A stretch of DNA of 64,000 nt from Paeniglutamicibacter terrestris (GTDB lineage: Bacteria; Actinomycetota; Actinomycetes; Actinomycetales; Micrococcaceae): contig NZ_JAAWVT010000001.1 of NCBI RefSeq assembly GCF_012271785.1, positions 62,001 to 126,000 on the forward strand, written 5' to 3'. This document shows, one piece after another, positions 36,029 through 44,419 of the stretch. Within the stretch, counting starts at the first letter, position 1, and the number at the start of each line of letters is the position of its first letter. A program made the translations under genes and the position numbers. The notes beneath the pieces are model-generated. The model was not told the DNA's origin, made no database searches, and worked only from the letters and a program-made list of their open reading frames with translations.

Positions 36029-36445
36029 ATGGTCCGGAACTTTATCTTTTTGGCGTTGGTTGCACTCGCAGTAACCATCTATGCCTTGATCGAATGCGTG
36101 CGAGCGCGTCCGAACGACGTCCGTTCGCTGCCCAAGATGGCCTGGGTGGCGGTCATCATTCTGCTGCCCCTGCTGGGTGCAGGGTTGTGGTTCTGGTTGG
36201 GCAGGCCACCGGCGTCCGCTTACAGCAACCCAAAAAAAGAAACGCGTGCCGCAACCGGCGCTCCGGACGATGATCCGGAGTTCCTTCGAAACCTCGAAGT
36301 ACAGCGACGCCAGAAGGCGCGCGAGGAGGAATTGCGCCGCAAGGAGGCCGAACTTCAGGCCCGTGAAGGCAAGGCCGAGGAGACCGGGGACCAGAGCGAC
36401 GAAGGCGGCAACCCCACCGAGGACACCCCTCGGCACACTCCGTAG
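36029..36445 (+). CDS. PLDc_N-domain membrane protein
   Basis: A 138-residue protein. An N-terminal PLD-nuclease N-terminal-type domain has two helices (FIFLALVALAVTIYALIE and AWVAVIILLPLLGAGLWFWLG) with the conserved R-LPK-W spacing (RSLPKMAWV) and GLWFWLGRP. The last 70 residues are charged and coiled-coil-like (RRQKAREEELRRKEAELQAR). No catalytic PLD domain is present. A TAGACT box 6 bases before the ATG and no ribosome binding site suggest a leaderless message. It diverges from DUF4229. Confidence 0.8.
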   Translation: MVRNFIFLALVALAVTIYALIECVRARPNDVRSLPKMAWVAVIILLPLLGAGLWFWLGRPPASAYSNPKKETRAATGAPDDDPEFLRNLEVQRRQKAREEELRRKEAELQAREGKAEETGDQSDEGGNPTEDTPRHTP

Positions 36446-36472
36446 TTTCATTCATTTAGACCGAGGACAGCC

Positions 36473-36517
36473 AAGGGGCTGGGTGGGCCAGCATAGTTCT
36501 GACCCACCCAGCCCCTT
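36473..36517 (+). terminator. Terminator between PLDc_N gene and rtcB remnant
   Basis: A perfect 15-bp stem (AAGGGGCTGGGTGGG at 36473-36487, complement at 36503-36517) with a 15-base loop. It sits between convergent genes and could serve both; rtcB ends 15 bp to the right. Confidence 0.8.
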
Positions 36518-36531
36518 AGACTTAATGGCCC

Positions 36532-36921
36532 CTAATCGCCCTTGACGTTAATGATCTGTCGTAGCTTGTGCCGCACGTTCACGAGGTCGGCAGCATCCTC
36601 CATGACCTGGTCAATCGGCTTGTAGGCTCCGGGAATCTCGTCAAGGAAGGCGTCGGTATCCCTGTACTCGATGCCTGTCATAGCAATACGCAGCTGGTCG
36701 ATGGTAAACGCCTTGCGTGCGGCCGTGCGGGAGTATTCCCGTCCTGCCCCATGCGGTGACGAGCACAGCGCCACCGGGTTCCCCCTGCCAACAACAACGT
36801 AAGACGCGGTGCCCATTGAGCCCGGAATCAAGCCAGGGTCCCCCTCGCGGGCACGGATGGCGCCTTTACGGGACAGCCATACCGACTTTCCAAAGTGCGT
36901 TTCGCGCTCCGTAAAGTTGTG
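36532..36921 (-). pseudogene. rtcB: rtcB 3' fragment (RNA ligase), separated by an insertion sequence
   Basis: The C-terminal third of the RtcB 3'-phosphate RNA ligase, about 129 codons. Reading leftwards from the insertion-sequence edge, the frame gives NFTERETHFGKSVWLSRKGA and continues to SPHGAGREYSR. That segment contains the His that is guanylylated during catalysis. Joined to the fragment at 39611-40390 the protein would be about 388 residues, normal for the family, with the INCHH-NFTE junction restored. Alone, this fragment has no natural start and cannot be an enzyme. Confidence 0.9.
36918..36921. repeat. Target-site duplication, left copy (TGTG)
   Basis: TGTG directly flanks the left end of the insertion sequence and is repeated at 39610-39613. 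Removing the element and one copy restores the rtcB reading frame exactly. Confidence 0.85.
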
Positions 36922-36935
36922 TGCTGAATAGCGTC
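36922..36935 (+). repeat. IS21-type left terminal inverted repeat
   Basis: TGCTGAATAGCGTC, perfectly complementary to the right end at 39596-39609. Confidence 0.95.
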
Positions 36936-36949
36936 AGACGGTACGTCTG

Positions 36950-36990
36950 TTCTGGCTTGTTGGTACTGCTGTTCTGGGAACACGGTACCG
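36950..36990 (+). repeat. Left subterminal transposase-binding repeats
   Basis: Two 19-base copies, TTCTGGCTTGTTGGTACTG (36950-36968) and TTCTGGGAACACGGTACCG (36972-36990), share the pattern TTCTG, variable centre, GGTAC. Inverted copies occur at the right end. They are expected IstA-binding sites. Confidence 0.8.
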
Positions 36991-37069
36991 TTCGAGGACC
37001 TTTTGTGATCCTCTGATCTGGTCGCCACACAACACGGTGCGGCGAATTGATCAGAGGAGAAATCCCTTG

Positions 37070-38656
37070 GTGGATTATCAAGCCATAATGTCCTTGGTGT
37101 TCAAAGGCCTCACCTATGAGGAAATCAGCGATTCGGTGGGCTGTTCACGTCGTGATGTCTCGGCCGTGAAGAAAACCGTCACCACAGCCGGCATCTCCGC
37201 CGAACGCTTTGCAACGATGACAGCAGCAGACATTGAGCAGCTCTTCCCGGACGGGCGCAAGACCGTTTCCCAGGACTATGCGGACCCGCATTTCGTTTCA
37301 GTCGTCGAAGAGATGAAACACAACCGGTACTTCACCTTGCAGCAGGGCTGGGTGAAATACCTCGGCTCAACCAGCGAGCAGAAGAAATACAGTTACTCCC
37401 AATACTGCGCACTATTCAGCCGGTTCGCCGCCGTCACCGACGTCGTGGCCACCCTGCAACACGAACCGGGCAAAGCAATGTTCGTGGACTGGGTCGGCCC
37501 CACGCTACCGGTGGTGGACACCGTGACCGGGGAAGTCAGCAAGGCGTACTTTTTCGTCGCTTCGCTACCGTACTCAGGGTTGGTGTTCTGCCAGGCGTTC
37601 AGCACCATGAAACAGGAAGCGTGGAACCAGGCGCTTGTGAACGCGCTGGCATTCATCGGCGGCGTCCCGCAGCTGATCGTCCCCGACAATGCCCGCACCG
37701 CCACCCATAAGCGCACCCGGGCAGATAACGAGTTGGTGGTGACCAAGTCCTACCGTCAATTGGCGGAGCATTACCAAACAGCAATCGTGCCGGCGAGATC
37801 AAATAAGCCACGTGACAAGGCACATGTCGAGCGAATGGTTCAAGCGGTGGAGAGCCGAGTCATCGGTTATCTCGCCTCCCAGACCTGAACCTCGTTCGAG
37901 GAACTCAACGACGCCGTGCAGGAACGACTGCTGGATCTGAACGAACAACTACGCCGGGTCAACGGGACCACGCGGCGAGAAGTCTTTGACGCCGAGGAAG
38001 CAGCGTTGCTACAGCCCCTGCCGGATCATCCGTTTGAATCGGTGGAATATAAGCAGTTGAAGGTCGGGCGGAACTATCACGTCACCAGCGACTACCAACA
38101 CTATTCGGTGCCGTATGAGTTGGCCGGCAAGATTCTTTCAGTCCGGATCACCGCAACCACCGTGAGCATCTTTGACGGGCAAGCCAAAATTTGTGAGCAC
38201 CCGCGCAAGCTCGGGCGCCGGGGTCAATATTCCTCGGAGTTATCGCATGCTCCCAAGCATCACCAGCAGGTTCAGGGGTTGTGGTCCAGGGAGTGGTTCT
38301 TGAACCGTGCCCGGAATTATGGACCGGCTACCGTGCAAGTCATCACGCAGATTTTGGACCGGAGCAAGATTGAAGCCCAAGCCTTCTTGGCGTGCCGCAA
38401 TATCCTCTCGGAGTTGGGCGGGAAGAAATCCTCGTTGGAGGAAGCGTGCCAGGAAATGCTGAACATCAACGGGTATCCCAACTACACCTCGCTCAAACGA
38501 GTGATGGCGACGTTGGCCGCGGCCAAGGCCCAACCGGCTGCGGCAGCTCCGGCAGCGCAGAACGTGAAGAATCTGAAGGACGTCCAGAACCTGTCCGGAG
38601 TGTTTGTTCGCGATGCGGCGCACTACAAGGGGTTCGGTGGTTCCCATGCTGAATAG
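37070..38656 (+). pseudogene. istA: istA transposase with in-frame TGA
   Basis: The IS21 DDE transposase, about 528 codons if read through. It begins at GTG 37070 (or TTG 37067) after AGAGGAG. An N-terminal helix-turn-helix (YEEISDSVGCSRRDVSAVKK) is followed by an rve integrase core with MFVDWVG, IVPDNAR and DKAHVERMV supplying the D, D and E. At 37886-37888 a TGA stands where related proteins have Trp (YLASQT-stop-TSFEELND); the frame then continues unchanged to TAG at 38654. The catalytic core lies entirely before the stop, so a truncated product might keep some activity, but the family C-terminal domain would be lost. Confidence 0.88.
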
Positions 38657-39413
38657 TGAAGATCATCAGAAGATCAAGGATCTTCGACTCACCACGTTTG
38701 CCGACAAGTTCTTGGAGCTGACCAACGACGAAGCCAACGACACGTTGCTGCCGGAGGAAGTGTTCATGCAGGCGGTCAACCATTCCTTGGATCTGCGCCG
38801 ATCGAACAAGATCGACAAACTCATCAAACAGGCACGGTTTCCCCTACCGGGCGCATCGATTGCCGAGCTGCATTATGTTCCGGGTCGCAAGATCGATGAG
38901 GCACGGATGAAACGCTACGCGATGCATCAGTGGCGAGATGATCCGACGAACTTGTTGATCATCGCCCCCAGCGGTGGAGGCAAAACCTATATCGCCTGCG
39001 CGATAGGGATTGCTGCCTGCCATAGCGAGCACTCGGTGTTTTACACGCGGATGGACGTCCTGGCCAGAAAGCTGCTCATCGCACGCGGTGATAGCAAAGT
39101 TCATGATGCCCTGCTTGAAAAGTTACGGGAGGCAGATGTGTTGATCATTGACGACTTTTTGACCGTGGGTATCGATCAGAACATTGCCAGTGACCTGTTC
39201 GGGGTTTTGGCTGATCGGGAGCATCGGTTGCCGACGGCGATTGTCAGCCAGACCGATCCGGCGTATTGGGTTCAGGTACTACCTGACCGCGTGGCTGGGG
39301 ATTCGATTGTGAATCGGCTGGCCAATAACACCAGGTGGCTCGTGCTGGGAGATACCGACATGCGCAAGCTCAAACATGAAAAGGCCCGGGACTCAACTAA
39401 TTTTTGGGAATAG
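38646..39413 (+). CDS. istB: IstB helper ATPase of the IS21 element
   Basis: A 255-residue DnaA/IstB-type AAA+ ATPase that selects target DNA and stimulates the transposase. The Walker A motif is APSGGGKTY at about residues 107-115, Walker B is VLIIDDF, and sensor I/arginine regions (TAIVSQTDPAYWVQ, GDSIVNRLANN) are present. The ATG at 38646 overlaps the istA stop by 11 bp, so the two are coupled. The gene appears intact. Confidence 0.93.
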   Translation: MLNSEDHQKIKDLRLTTFADKFLELTNDEANDTLLPEEVFMQAVNHSLDLRRSNKIDKLIKQARFPLPGASIAELHYVPGRKIDEARMKRYAMHQWRDDPTNLLIIAPSGGGKTYIACAIGIAACHSEHSVFYTRMDVLARKLLIARGDSKVHDALLEKLREADVLIIDDFLTVGIDQNIASDLFGVLADREHRLPTAIVSQTDPAYWVQVLPDRVAGDSIVNRLANNTRWLVLGDTDMRKLKHEKARDSTNFWE

Positions 39414-39463
39414 GTTTGCAGTCCGTTCCTGAACAGCTAACTCCCGAGCCTTCCCCCTAAATA

Positions 39464-39502
39464 GTATTGGCCAAGAGCCCGTCATCGGTTCTTGGCCAAT
39501 AC
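39464..39502 (+). terminator. Hairpin after istB
   Basis: A 13-bp perfect stem (GTATTGGCCAAGA at 39464-39476, complement at 39490-39502) with a 13-base loop and A-rich trailing sequence. It would stop istAB transcripts and shield the element from read-through. Confidence 0.7.
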
Positions 39503-39517
39503 AACAAAAGCTCGATG

Positions 39518-39581
39518 CGGTACCACTTCGCCAGAAAGTCAGTACCAGCAACGCGGCGGGTGCGGTACCAAGTCGTCAGAA
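39518..39581 (-). repeat. Right subterminal transposase-binding repeats
   Basis: Minus-strand copies TTCTGACGACTTGGTACCG (39563-39581) and TTCTGGCGAAGTGGTACCG (39518-39536), matching the left-end repeats in inverted orientation. Confidence 0.8.
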
Positions 39582-39595
39582 CATAGGTACCAACA

Positions 39596-39609
39596 GACGC
39601 TATTCAGCA
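39596..39609 (-). repeat. IS21-type right terminal inverted repeat, with adjoining target duplication
   Basis: GACGCTATTCAGCA, the perfect complement of the left end. The second TGTG target copy follows at 39610-39613. Confidence 0.95.
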
Positions 39610-39610
39610 T

Positions 39611-40390
39611 GTGGTGGCAGTTGATGCGTTCAATTTCCTGTACCTCTGCTCCCACCCATTCGGTAAACTGCCGGATCACCCGATCCATCATTTCCTCACG
39701 GTTCAGCAAGGCGAAGTGCTGAGCCCAACGCAGTTCGCGGATGTAAGAATCGAATTCCTCCGTCCCTTCCACCAGGTACGCAAGGTCGGGATCGGGCAAA
39801 TCGATCCAGTACTTCTTGGCGACCTGCTGGGCGACCTTGATGTGCTTGGTAGCAATCCGGTTTCCAACGCCACGCGAGCCCGAGTGCAAAAAGAGCCACA
39901 CGTTATTGTCCTCATCCAGCGACACCTCGATGAAGTGGTTCCCCGAGCCCAGTGTGCCAAGCTGAAGTTCCCAATTCTTGGCGTAGTCCCCCGGGTCAAA
40001 TCCCGCAGTTTCGGCCAACGCCTTCAGCGCGGCAATGCGCGGTGCAGCCGTGGCTACGATCTTGCGGTTGTACTTACCCGCGGAGAGTGGAATGGCGCGT
40101 TCGATCTCCTCACGAAGGCTCTTACGGTCCTTCGGAAGCTGCTCATCGGTGTACTGGGTCTTTACCGCGATCATGCCGCAACCGATGTCGACGCCCACGG
40201 CGGCGGGGATGATGGCACCGAGAGTTGGGATCACCGACCCGACGGTGGCTCCCTTACCCAGATGCGCATCGGGCATGAGGGCAAGGTGGGGGAAGATAAA
40301 TGGCATCTTCGCGGTGGTGATGGCCTGCTCACGGGTCTTTTCATCCAGGATGGACGCCCAGTTCTTGAGCCGGCTGTTGATGGTCTCCAC
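39611..40390 (-). pseudogene. rtcB: rtcB 5' fragment (RNA ligase), interrupted by an insertion sequence
   Basis: The N-terminal 260 codons of RtcB, which joins RNA 3'-phosphate or cyclic phosphate ends to 5'-OH using GTP and Mn. Metal and substrate motifs seen are LMPDAHLGKGATVGSVIPT, GVDIGCGMIAVKT, LGSGNHFIEVS, LHSGSRGVG and INCHH. GTG at 40390 with AAAGAGAAA upstream fits the family N-terminus (INSRLKNWASILDEKTREQA). Translation would run into the insertion sequence for 24 more codons. The product lacks the guanylylated His found in the 3' fragment, so the gene is inactivated. Confidence 0.92.
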
Positions 40391-40467
40391 GATTTCTCTT
40401 TCTGATGAGGTCTTTTGCCATGGCGATTCCGCGGCAAAGGGATAGATTCGGGGAGACAATCGGATCC

Positions 40468-40507
40468 AAAAAAGAAACCCCGAACCATGGTGTGGTTGCG
40501 GGGTTTT
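40468..40507 (-). terminator. Terminator between the 32-residue gene and rtcB
   Basis: On the minus strand AAACCCCG pairs with CGGGGTTT, extended by inner AACCA/TGGTT with one bulge, then a run of T (TTTCTTTTTT). It is a strong intrinsic terminator placed 24 bases after the small frame and 78 bases before rtcB, so it could end the small gene or act as an attenuator for rtcB. Confidence 0.8.
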
Positions 40508-40530
40508 GATATCTGCTGGCATGCAGAGAT

Positions 40531-40629
40531 CTAAAGCGTGAGCAACCGTAGGCCTAGTTCTTGCTGGTACTGGCGCTTAAACGCGCGCAGGGAGAAAGTA
40601 TCAAGTTGAGTCGCTTGCAATTTCAACAT
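40531..40629 (-). CDS. Unrecognised 32-residue small protein gene
   Basis: A short frame coding a basic, amphipathic peptide (MLKLQATQLDTFSLRAFKRQ and continuing YQQELGLRLL). A GAAGGGAAA ribosome binding site lies 5 bases before the ATG, a plausible promoter with an overlapping palindrome lies 70-110 bp upstream, and a strong terminator lies just downstream. This complete transcription unit argues for a real small gene or a leader peptide for rtcB. No homologue is recognised and its function is unknown. Confidence 0.5.
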   Translation of the reverse strand: MLKLQATQLDTFSLRAFKRQYQQELGLRLLTL

Positions 40630-40699
40630 GTTACTTTCCCTTCAGTTCGGGCCGGTTCCCGTGGATCGGGATGTTTATTCGTCAGCGTTGAGCTCAGGC

Positions 40700-40741
40700 C
40701 AACAATTGTTGAGCATAACAGCCCAAATTGAAATGTTGCAA
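40700..40741 (-). promoter_or_regulatory. Promoter with overlapping 12-bp palindrome, small gene upstream of rtcB
   Basis: Minus-strand TTGCAA (40736-40741), an 18-base spacer and TATGCT (40712-40717) form a sigma-70-like promoter. The perfect palindrome CAACAATTGTTG (40700-40711) covers the expected transcription start, suggesting repressor control. Confidence 0.5.
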
Positions 40742-40931
40742 GGAATCAAGCAATTCTCGGCATTAATGTGGTTCATTGGACCTCGACGAGATGATGAGAT
40801 GTCGGGTTTATTTTAGGATCTTTCACCAATTAATTGGCAGAAATTTAGCCCGGGCACATTGCCTCGAATCTGCGGAACGGCACGTTTGCTCTGGCTCCAG
40901 CGTCGGCGGGCGGCGATTCACGGCTTAAACC

Positions 40932-40970
40932 AAATGATCCACTCTCCCGAATCAGGAGAGTGGATCATTT
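40932..40970 (-). terminator. Terminator of the initiator tRNA gene
   Basis: A perfect 16-bp stem (40932-40947 with 40955-40970) with a 7-base loop, starting 6 bp past the tRNA 3' end on the minus strand and followed by GGTTT. Confidence 0.85.
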
Positions 40971-40976
40971 TCTTTG

Positions 40977-41050
<74 letters not shown>

Positions 41051-41698
41051 TCGGTAGATACAACAATAACAGTGGATTGCCCAGTCACCTAATCGAGGGG
41101 TCAATTCGTCGACATCCCCTAGGGAATCACCTTTTTTAGACGATCGAGTGACCTTCTGGGCAACATTTCGCACGCTCAGCGGCTAAAACATAGAATTTCC
41201 AACAGTGAGCCTCGTCACGAGCCATCGTTGATTTCTGCCCCTCCGGGAGCTGTGGCCGGTAGCCAGCCGCAGACCCGATGTTTAAACCGTTGCCATCGAG
41301 TGCTGCCTGGACCTCAGGACGCAATCCCCTGGCTTCGATATTGCACCCACGATTCACCATCTCCCCTACCCAGCGAATCGGGAAGATCTTGTGGCAGAGA
41401 CACTTCTGTGCCGTCGCCGCAACTCTCCAAACGCTCGAGAAGTGACAAAACCCGTTGGTCGTCGATGGGGGGCGCATAACAATGCGCGCCACTGAGATTC
41501 CTCACGGATAAAGACTTCCGTTAGAAAGTGCGTCGGTTCAGGAGCGATCGAGTTGACGACCAGACAGGTGCCCTCGGGCGATTCTCTGCGCCAGGCCGTG
41601 GGATTTCGACTGATCTTCATTTCGCTGCATACCTTCGGCCAACGCTTTCAGGACCTTTGGCCACAGGGTAGCAGCCGCCATTTGGCCGGGGCTTAACG
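41051..41698. other. Gene-poor stretch with broken minus-strand coding traces
   Basis: About 650 bp between the initiator tRNA and the cytochrome c operon. No intact gene. On the minus strand three consecutive frames carry protein-like pieces (for example LKALAEGMQRNEDQSKSHGL, then PTHFLTEVFIREESQWRAL, then VLSLLERLESCGDGTEVSLP), suggesting a frameshifted remnant. I do not recognise it, and chance cannot be excluded. Confidence 0.3.
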
Positions 41699-41746
41699 CA
41701 CTGGTGGCTCCGTACCCGCCGTAGGGAGGGTACGGAGCCACCAGTG
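41699..41746 (-). terminator. Terminator of the cytochrome c maturation operon
   Basis: A perfect 19-bp stem (41699-41717 with 41728-41746) and 10-base loop, 13 bp past the ccsB stop. No T tract follows. Confidence 0.75.
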
Positions 41747-41759
41747 TGGAACGCGTGGC

Positions 41760-42791
41760 TTAGAGGCCCGCGTACGAGTGAAGTCCATTGAAGTAGATGT
41801 TCACTACGGTGAAGTTGAAGATGATGCAGAGGTAGCCGATGATGCTCAGCCATGCCGAGCGAGCGCCCGTCCAGCCACCGGTTGCGCGGGCGTGCAGGTA
41901 ACCTGCGTAGACAACCCAGATCACGAAGCTCCAGACCTCCTTAGTGTCCCAGCCCCAGTAGCGGCCCCATGCGGCTTCTGCCCAAATGGCGCCCGCCATC
42001 ACGGTGAAGGTCCACATCACGAAGGCCACCGCATTGATCCGGTATGCGAAGTTCTCCAGCGCAGCAGCTCCAGGAACAAGCTTCATGAACGGGAACTTGT
42101 CCGGCTTACCGGCAGCGAGGGCATCAATTCGAGCATGTTGCAACAGCTGAAGAACGTTCATGGCAAAGGTGATGGTGAACAAAGAAGAGGCCAGCACGGC
42201 GATGGAAACGTGAATAATCAGCCAGTAACTCTGCAGGGCCGGTACTAGGTGCGCGACAGGCGTCGGGAAGCCCATGGTTGCTCCGCAAAGCATCACCGTC
42301 ACCAGACCGATGACGAAGGTACCCATGAAACGCAGGTCTTTTTTCAGCAATACGAGTGAGAAGACCAAAGCCACTAGGAAGGAGCCGGTCGAAAGGAACT
42401 CATACATATTTCCCCACGGCACACGGTGTGCAGCTACCCCTCGGGAGATCACAGCAAAGGCTTGCATGATGACGCCGAGCCAAGTCAAAGCGACAGCAAC
42501 CTTAGCCGCACCGCGCTTCTTTGAAGCAACCGTGTAGGTCATTGCGTCATTCACCAACGCATTATTTGACGTACTGTCCGCAGCCGGAGCCTGAACCGAC
42601 CCCGCAGCAACAAGGAGCTTCTTTTCGGAAGCTACCGTCGCAGCGTCAATTTCTTGGATGAGCTTGCTGGACTTGGCTAAATCCCAGGCGAAGGCAATAA
42701 AGGCCGAGGCATAGACCATTGCTGCGAGCAACATGAACAGGTCACTGTACTGTCCTAAGACCACATCAATGGTGGGTGTGTTGATATCCAT
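41760..42791 (-). CDS. ccsB: Cytochrome c biogenesis protein CcsB (ResC/CcsA type)
   Basis: A 343-residue membrane protein of the system II haem lyase. It moves haem across the membrane and, with ResB, attaches it to apocytochromes c. The WWD-type haem-handling motif is visible as AEAAWGRYWGWDTKEVWSF; His residues flank it (AHRVPWGNMYEF, IIHVSIAV). About eight membrane helices are present. AGGAG precedes the ATG 8 bases after the resB stop. It is the last gene of a five-gene operon. Confidence 0.93.
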   Translation of the reverse strand: MDINTPTIDVVLGQYSDLFMLLAAMVYASAFIAFAWDLAKSSKLIQEIDAATVASEKKLLVAAGSVQAPAADSTSNNALVNDAMTYTVASKKRGAAKVAVALTWLGVIMQAFAVISRGVAAHRVPWGNMYEFLSTGSFLVALVFSLVLLKKDLRFMGTFVIGLVTVMLCGATMGFPTPVAHLVPALQSYWLIIHVSIAVLASSLFTITFAMNVLQLLQHARIDALAAGKPDKFPFMKLVPGAAALENFAYRINAVAFVMWTFTVMAGAIWAEAAWGRYWGWDTKEVWSFVIWVVYAGYLHARATGGWTGARSAWLSIIGYLCIIFNFTVVNIYFNGLHSYAGL

Positions 42792-42799
42792 AAGTTCTC

Positions 42800-44419
42800 C
42801 TAAACTCCGGCTCGCTCAACGGCGGGCCACTGCTGCTCAAGGAGCTTACGCAATTCCTTGGCTTCGGAATCAAGCCGGTGGTCTTCACCACGGGCAAGCA
42901 GTCCGTATTCGATTATGCGCTCTTCACGGCCAGAATCGTCAACCGTCGTCTTGACCTTCACCCAGACACGACGACGCGGGGTGAAGAGCGAGATGGTTAG
43001 ACCCAAGAGCGCCAAGGCAGCAAAGATTGCCACTGGCTTCTTGCTCGGGTCATAGGCGACGTCAACGCCGATGAAGCGTTTGAGCCCGTCGAAGGAGATG
43101 CTCCCCTTACCGTCGGGCAAATCATAGGTCTGGCCGGCGCTCAGCACGATGCCGCCCGCGTCCAGGTTCCTGCTGTTGAGCTCCTTGAGCTGATCGGTTT
43201 CAAGGACGTAGACGTTCTGCGGATTTCCGTCGTCCAAGCCCAGATCGCCGTAGAAAGAGTTCAGCTGCAGTTGTGGGTTGATGGCGTTCGGATCACCGGA
43301 AATGGCAAACCCTGTTTCGTCCGTCATGGCGGTCGGCAACAGGAATCCTTGGAAAGCCAGCTGGTCAGGTGTCGCATCGGGAACCTTGATGACCATCAAC
43401 GAGGTGTACATGCCATCCTGTGGCACCGAAATAACAGGACCGCTAAAGGCGATATCTCCCTTGCCGTCTCGGACCGTGACCACCGGGGCGTAGCCGTTGC
43501 CCACGAGGTAAACATCGGCGCCATCAATGCGCAGCGGATGGTTAACCCGAAGGAGCTCCTTTACCGGTTCGGCGTCAGGTCCTCGCCGGGTCTCTACCTC
43601 GGCAGTGAAATCGATGGGCTGACCGAAGTGTGTGGTCGATTCACGATCGAAGGTGATGTTGAATTTATCCAGCTTGACCGAATATGGGTCAAGGGAATCG
43701 TCCTTGAATAAGTTCCCCGGTGTGAAGCTGTCGTAGGAAACTAACGAGTTCACGAAGGTTTCCCCTTCGACCAGCGCACGCTGACCGCTGTATCCAAAAG
43801 CGCCACCGATGCCTACCGAAGCCAGCAGGCCCACGAGCGAAATATGGAACAGCAAGTTGCCGATTTCTCGGGTATATCCACGTTCGGCACCCACCGAAGG
43901 GTTGGAACCCTTCGTCCGGGCTTCCGACCGGTAACCGCGCTTCTTCAGGAGCTTGGTAACCTGTTGGACGATATTTACGTCACTCAGACCCGACTTTTCA
44001 GCCGACTGGATCTCGATGGTTCCGTACTCAGGCAGTCGGTTTAACCGTGACGGTGTTCGTGGCGGTGGCGTGCGCAGGGCCTTCGCATGCTTCTTAACAC
44101 GCGGCAGGATGCAGCCGATCAACGAGATGAACAGCAATAGATAGATTGCCGAGAACCACACCGAGGAATAGACGTCGAAGAGCTGGAAGCGATCAAGCCA
44201 TTCGCCCAGCGTCGGCTTGTTCGCCAAGTAAGTGGTGACATCTTCTGGATTGATCGACCGCTGCGGGAACAGGGAGCCGGGCACAGCTGCCACGGCCAAG
44301 AGCAACAGCAGGAAAAGTGCCGTTCGCATGCTCGTCAGCTGAGTCCATGCCCAGCGGATCATCCCTAGGAAACCGAGTGCTGGAACGGCAACATCTTTTT
44401 TCATGTCTTGCTTTTTCAT
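42800..44419 (-). CDS. resB: Cytochrome c biogenesis protein ResB
   Basis: A 539-residue membrane protein, partner of CcsB. Three N-terminal helices (SMRTALFLLLLLAVAAVPGS, SVWFSAIYLLLFISLIGCI and LLFHISLVGLLASVGIGG) lead to a large extracytoplasmic domain of roughly 260 residues. A final helix (PVAIFAALALLGLTISLF) precedes a charged cytoplasmic tail. Motifs VPGSLFPQR and GCILPRVKKH are typical. Its ATG shares one base with the ccdA stop (TAATG). Confidence 0.93.
   Translation of the reverse strand: MKKQDMKKDVAVPALGFLGMIRWAWTQLTSMRTALFLLLLLAVAAVPGSLFPQRSINPEDVTTYLANKPTLGEWLDRFQLFDVYSSVWFSAIYLLLFISLIGCILPRVKKHAKALRTPPPRTPSRLNRLPEYGTIEIQSAEKSGLSDVNIVQQVTKLLKKRGYRSEARTKGSNPSVGAERGYTREIGNLLFHISLVGLLASVGIGGAFGYSGQRALVEGETFVNSLVSYDSFTPGNLFKDDSLDPYSVKLDKFNITFDRESTTHFGQPIDFTAEVETRRGPDAEPVKELLRVNHPLRIDGADVYLVGNGYAPVVTVRDGKGDIAFSGPVISVPQDGMYTSLMVIKVPDATPDQLAFQGFLLPTAMTDETGFAISGDPNAINPQLQLNSFYGDLGLDDGNPQNVYVLETDQLKELNSRNLDAGGIVLSAGQTYDLPDGKGSISFDGLKRFIGVDVAYDPSKKPVAIFAALALLGLTISLFTPRRRVWVKVKTTVDDSGREERIIEYGLLARGEDHRLDSEAKELRKLLEQQWPAVERAGV

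Larger units (their letters stand above)
36922..39609 (+). mobile_element. Complete IS21-family insertion sequence, 2688 bp
   Basis: The element has 14-bp perfect terminal inverted repeats beginning TG and ending CA (36922-36935 and 39596-39609), a 4-bp TGTG target duplication, two 19-base subterminal repeats at each end, and an istA-istB gene pair with overlapping coding ends, all diagnostic of IS21. It interrupts rtcB in the opposite orientation. istA carries an in-frame stop, so this copy may be unable to move by itself. Boundaries are exact because the disrupted host gene can be reconstructed. Confidence 0.95.
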
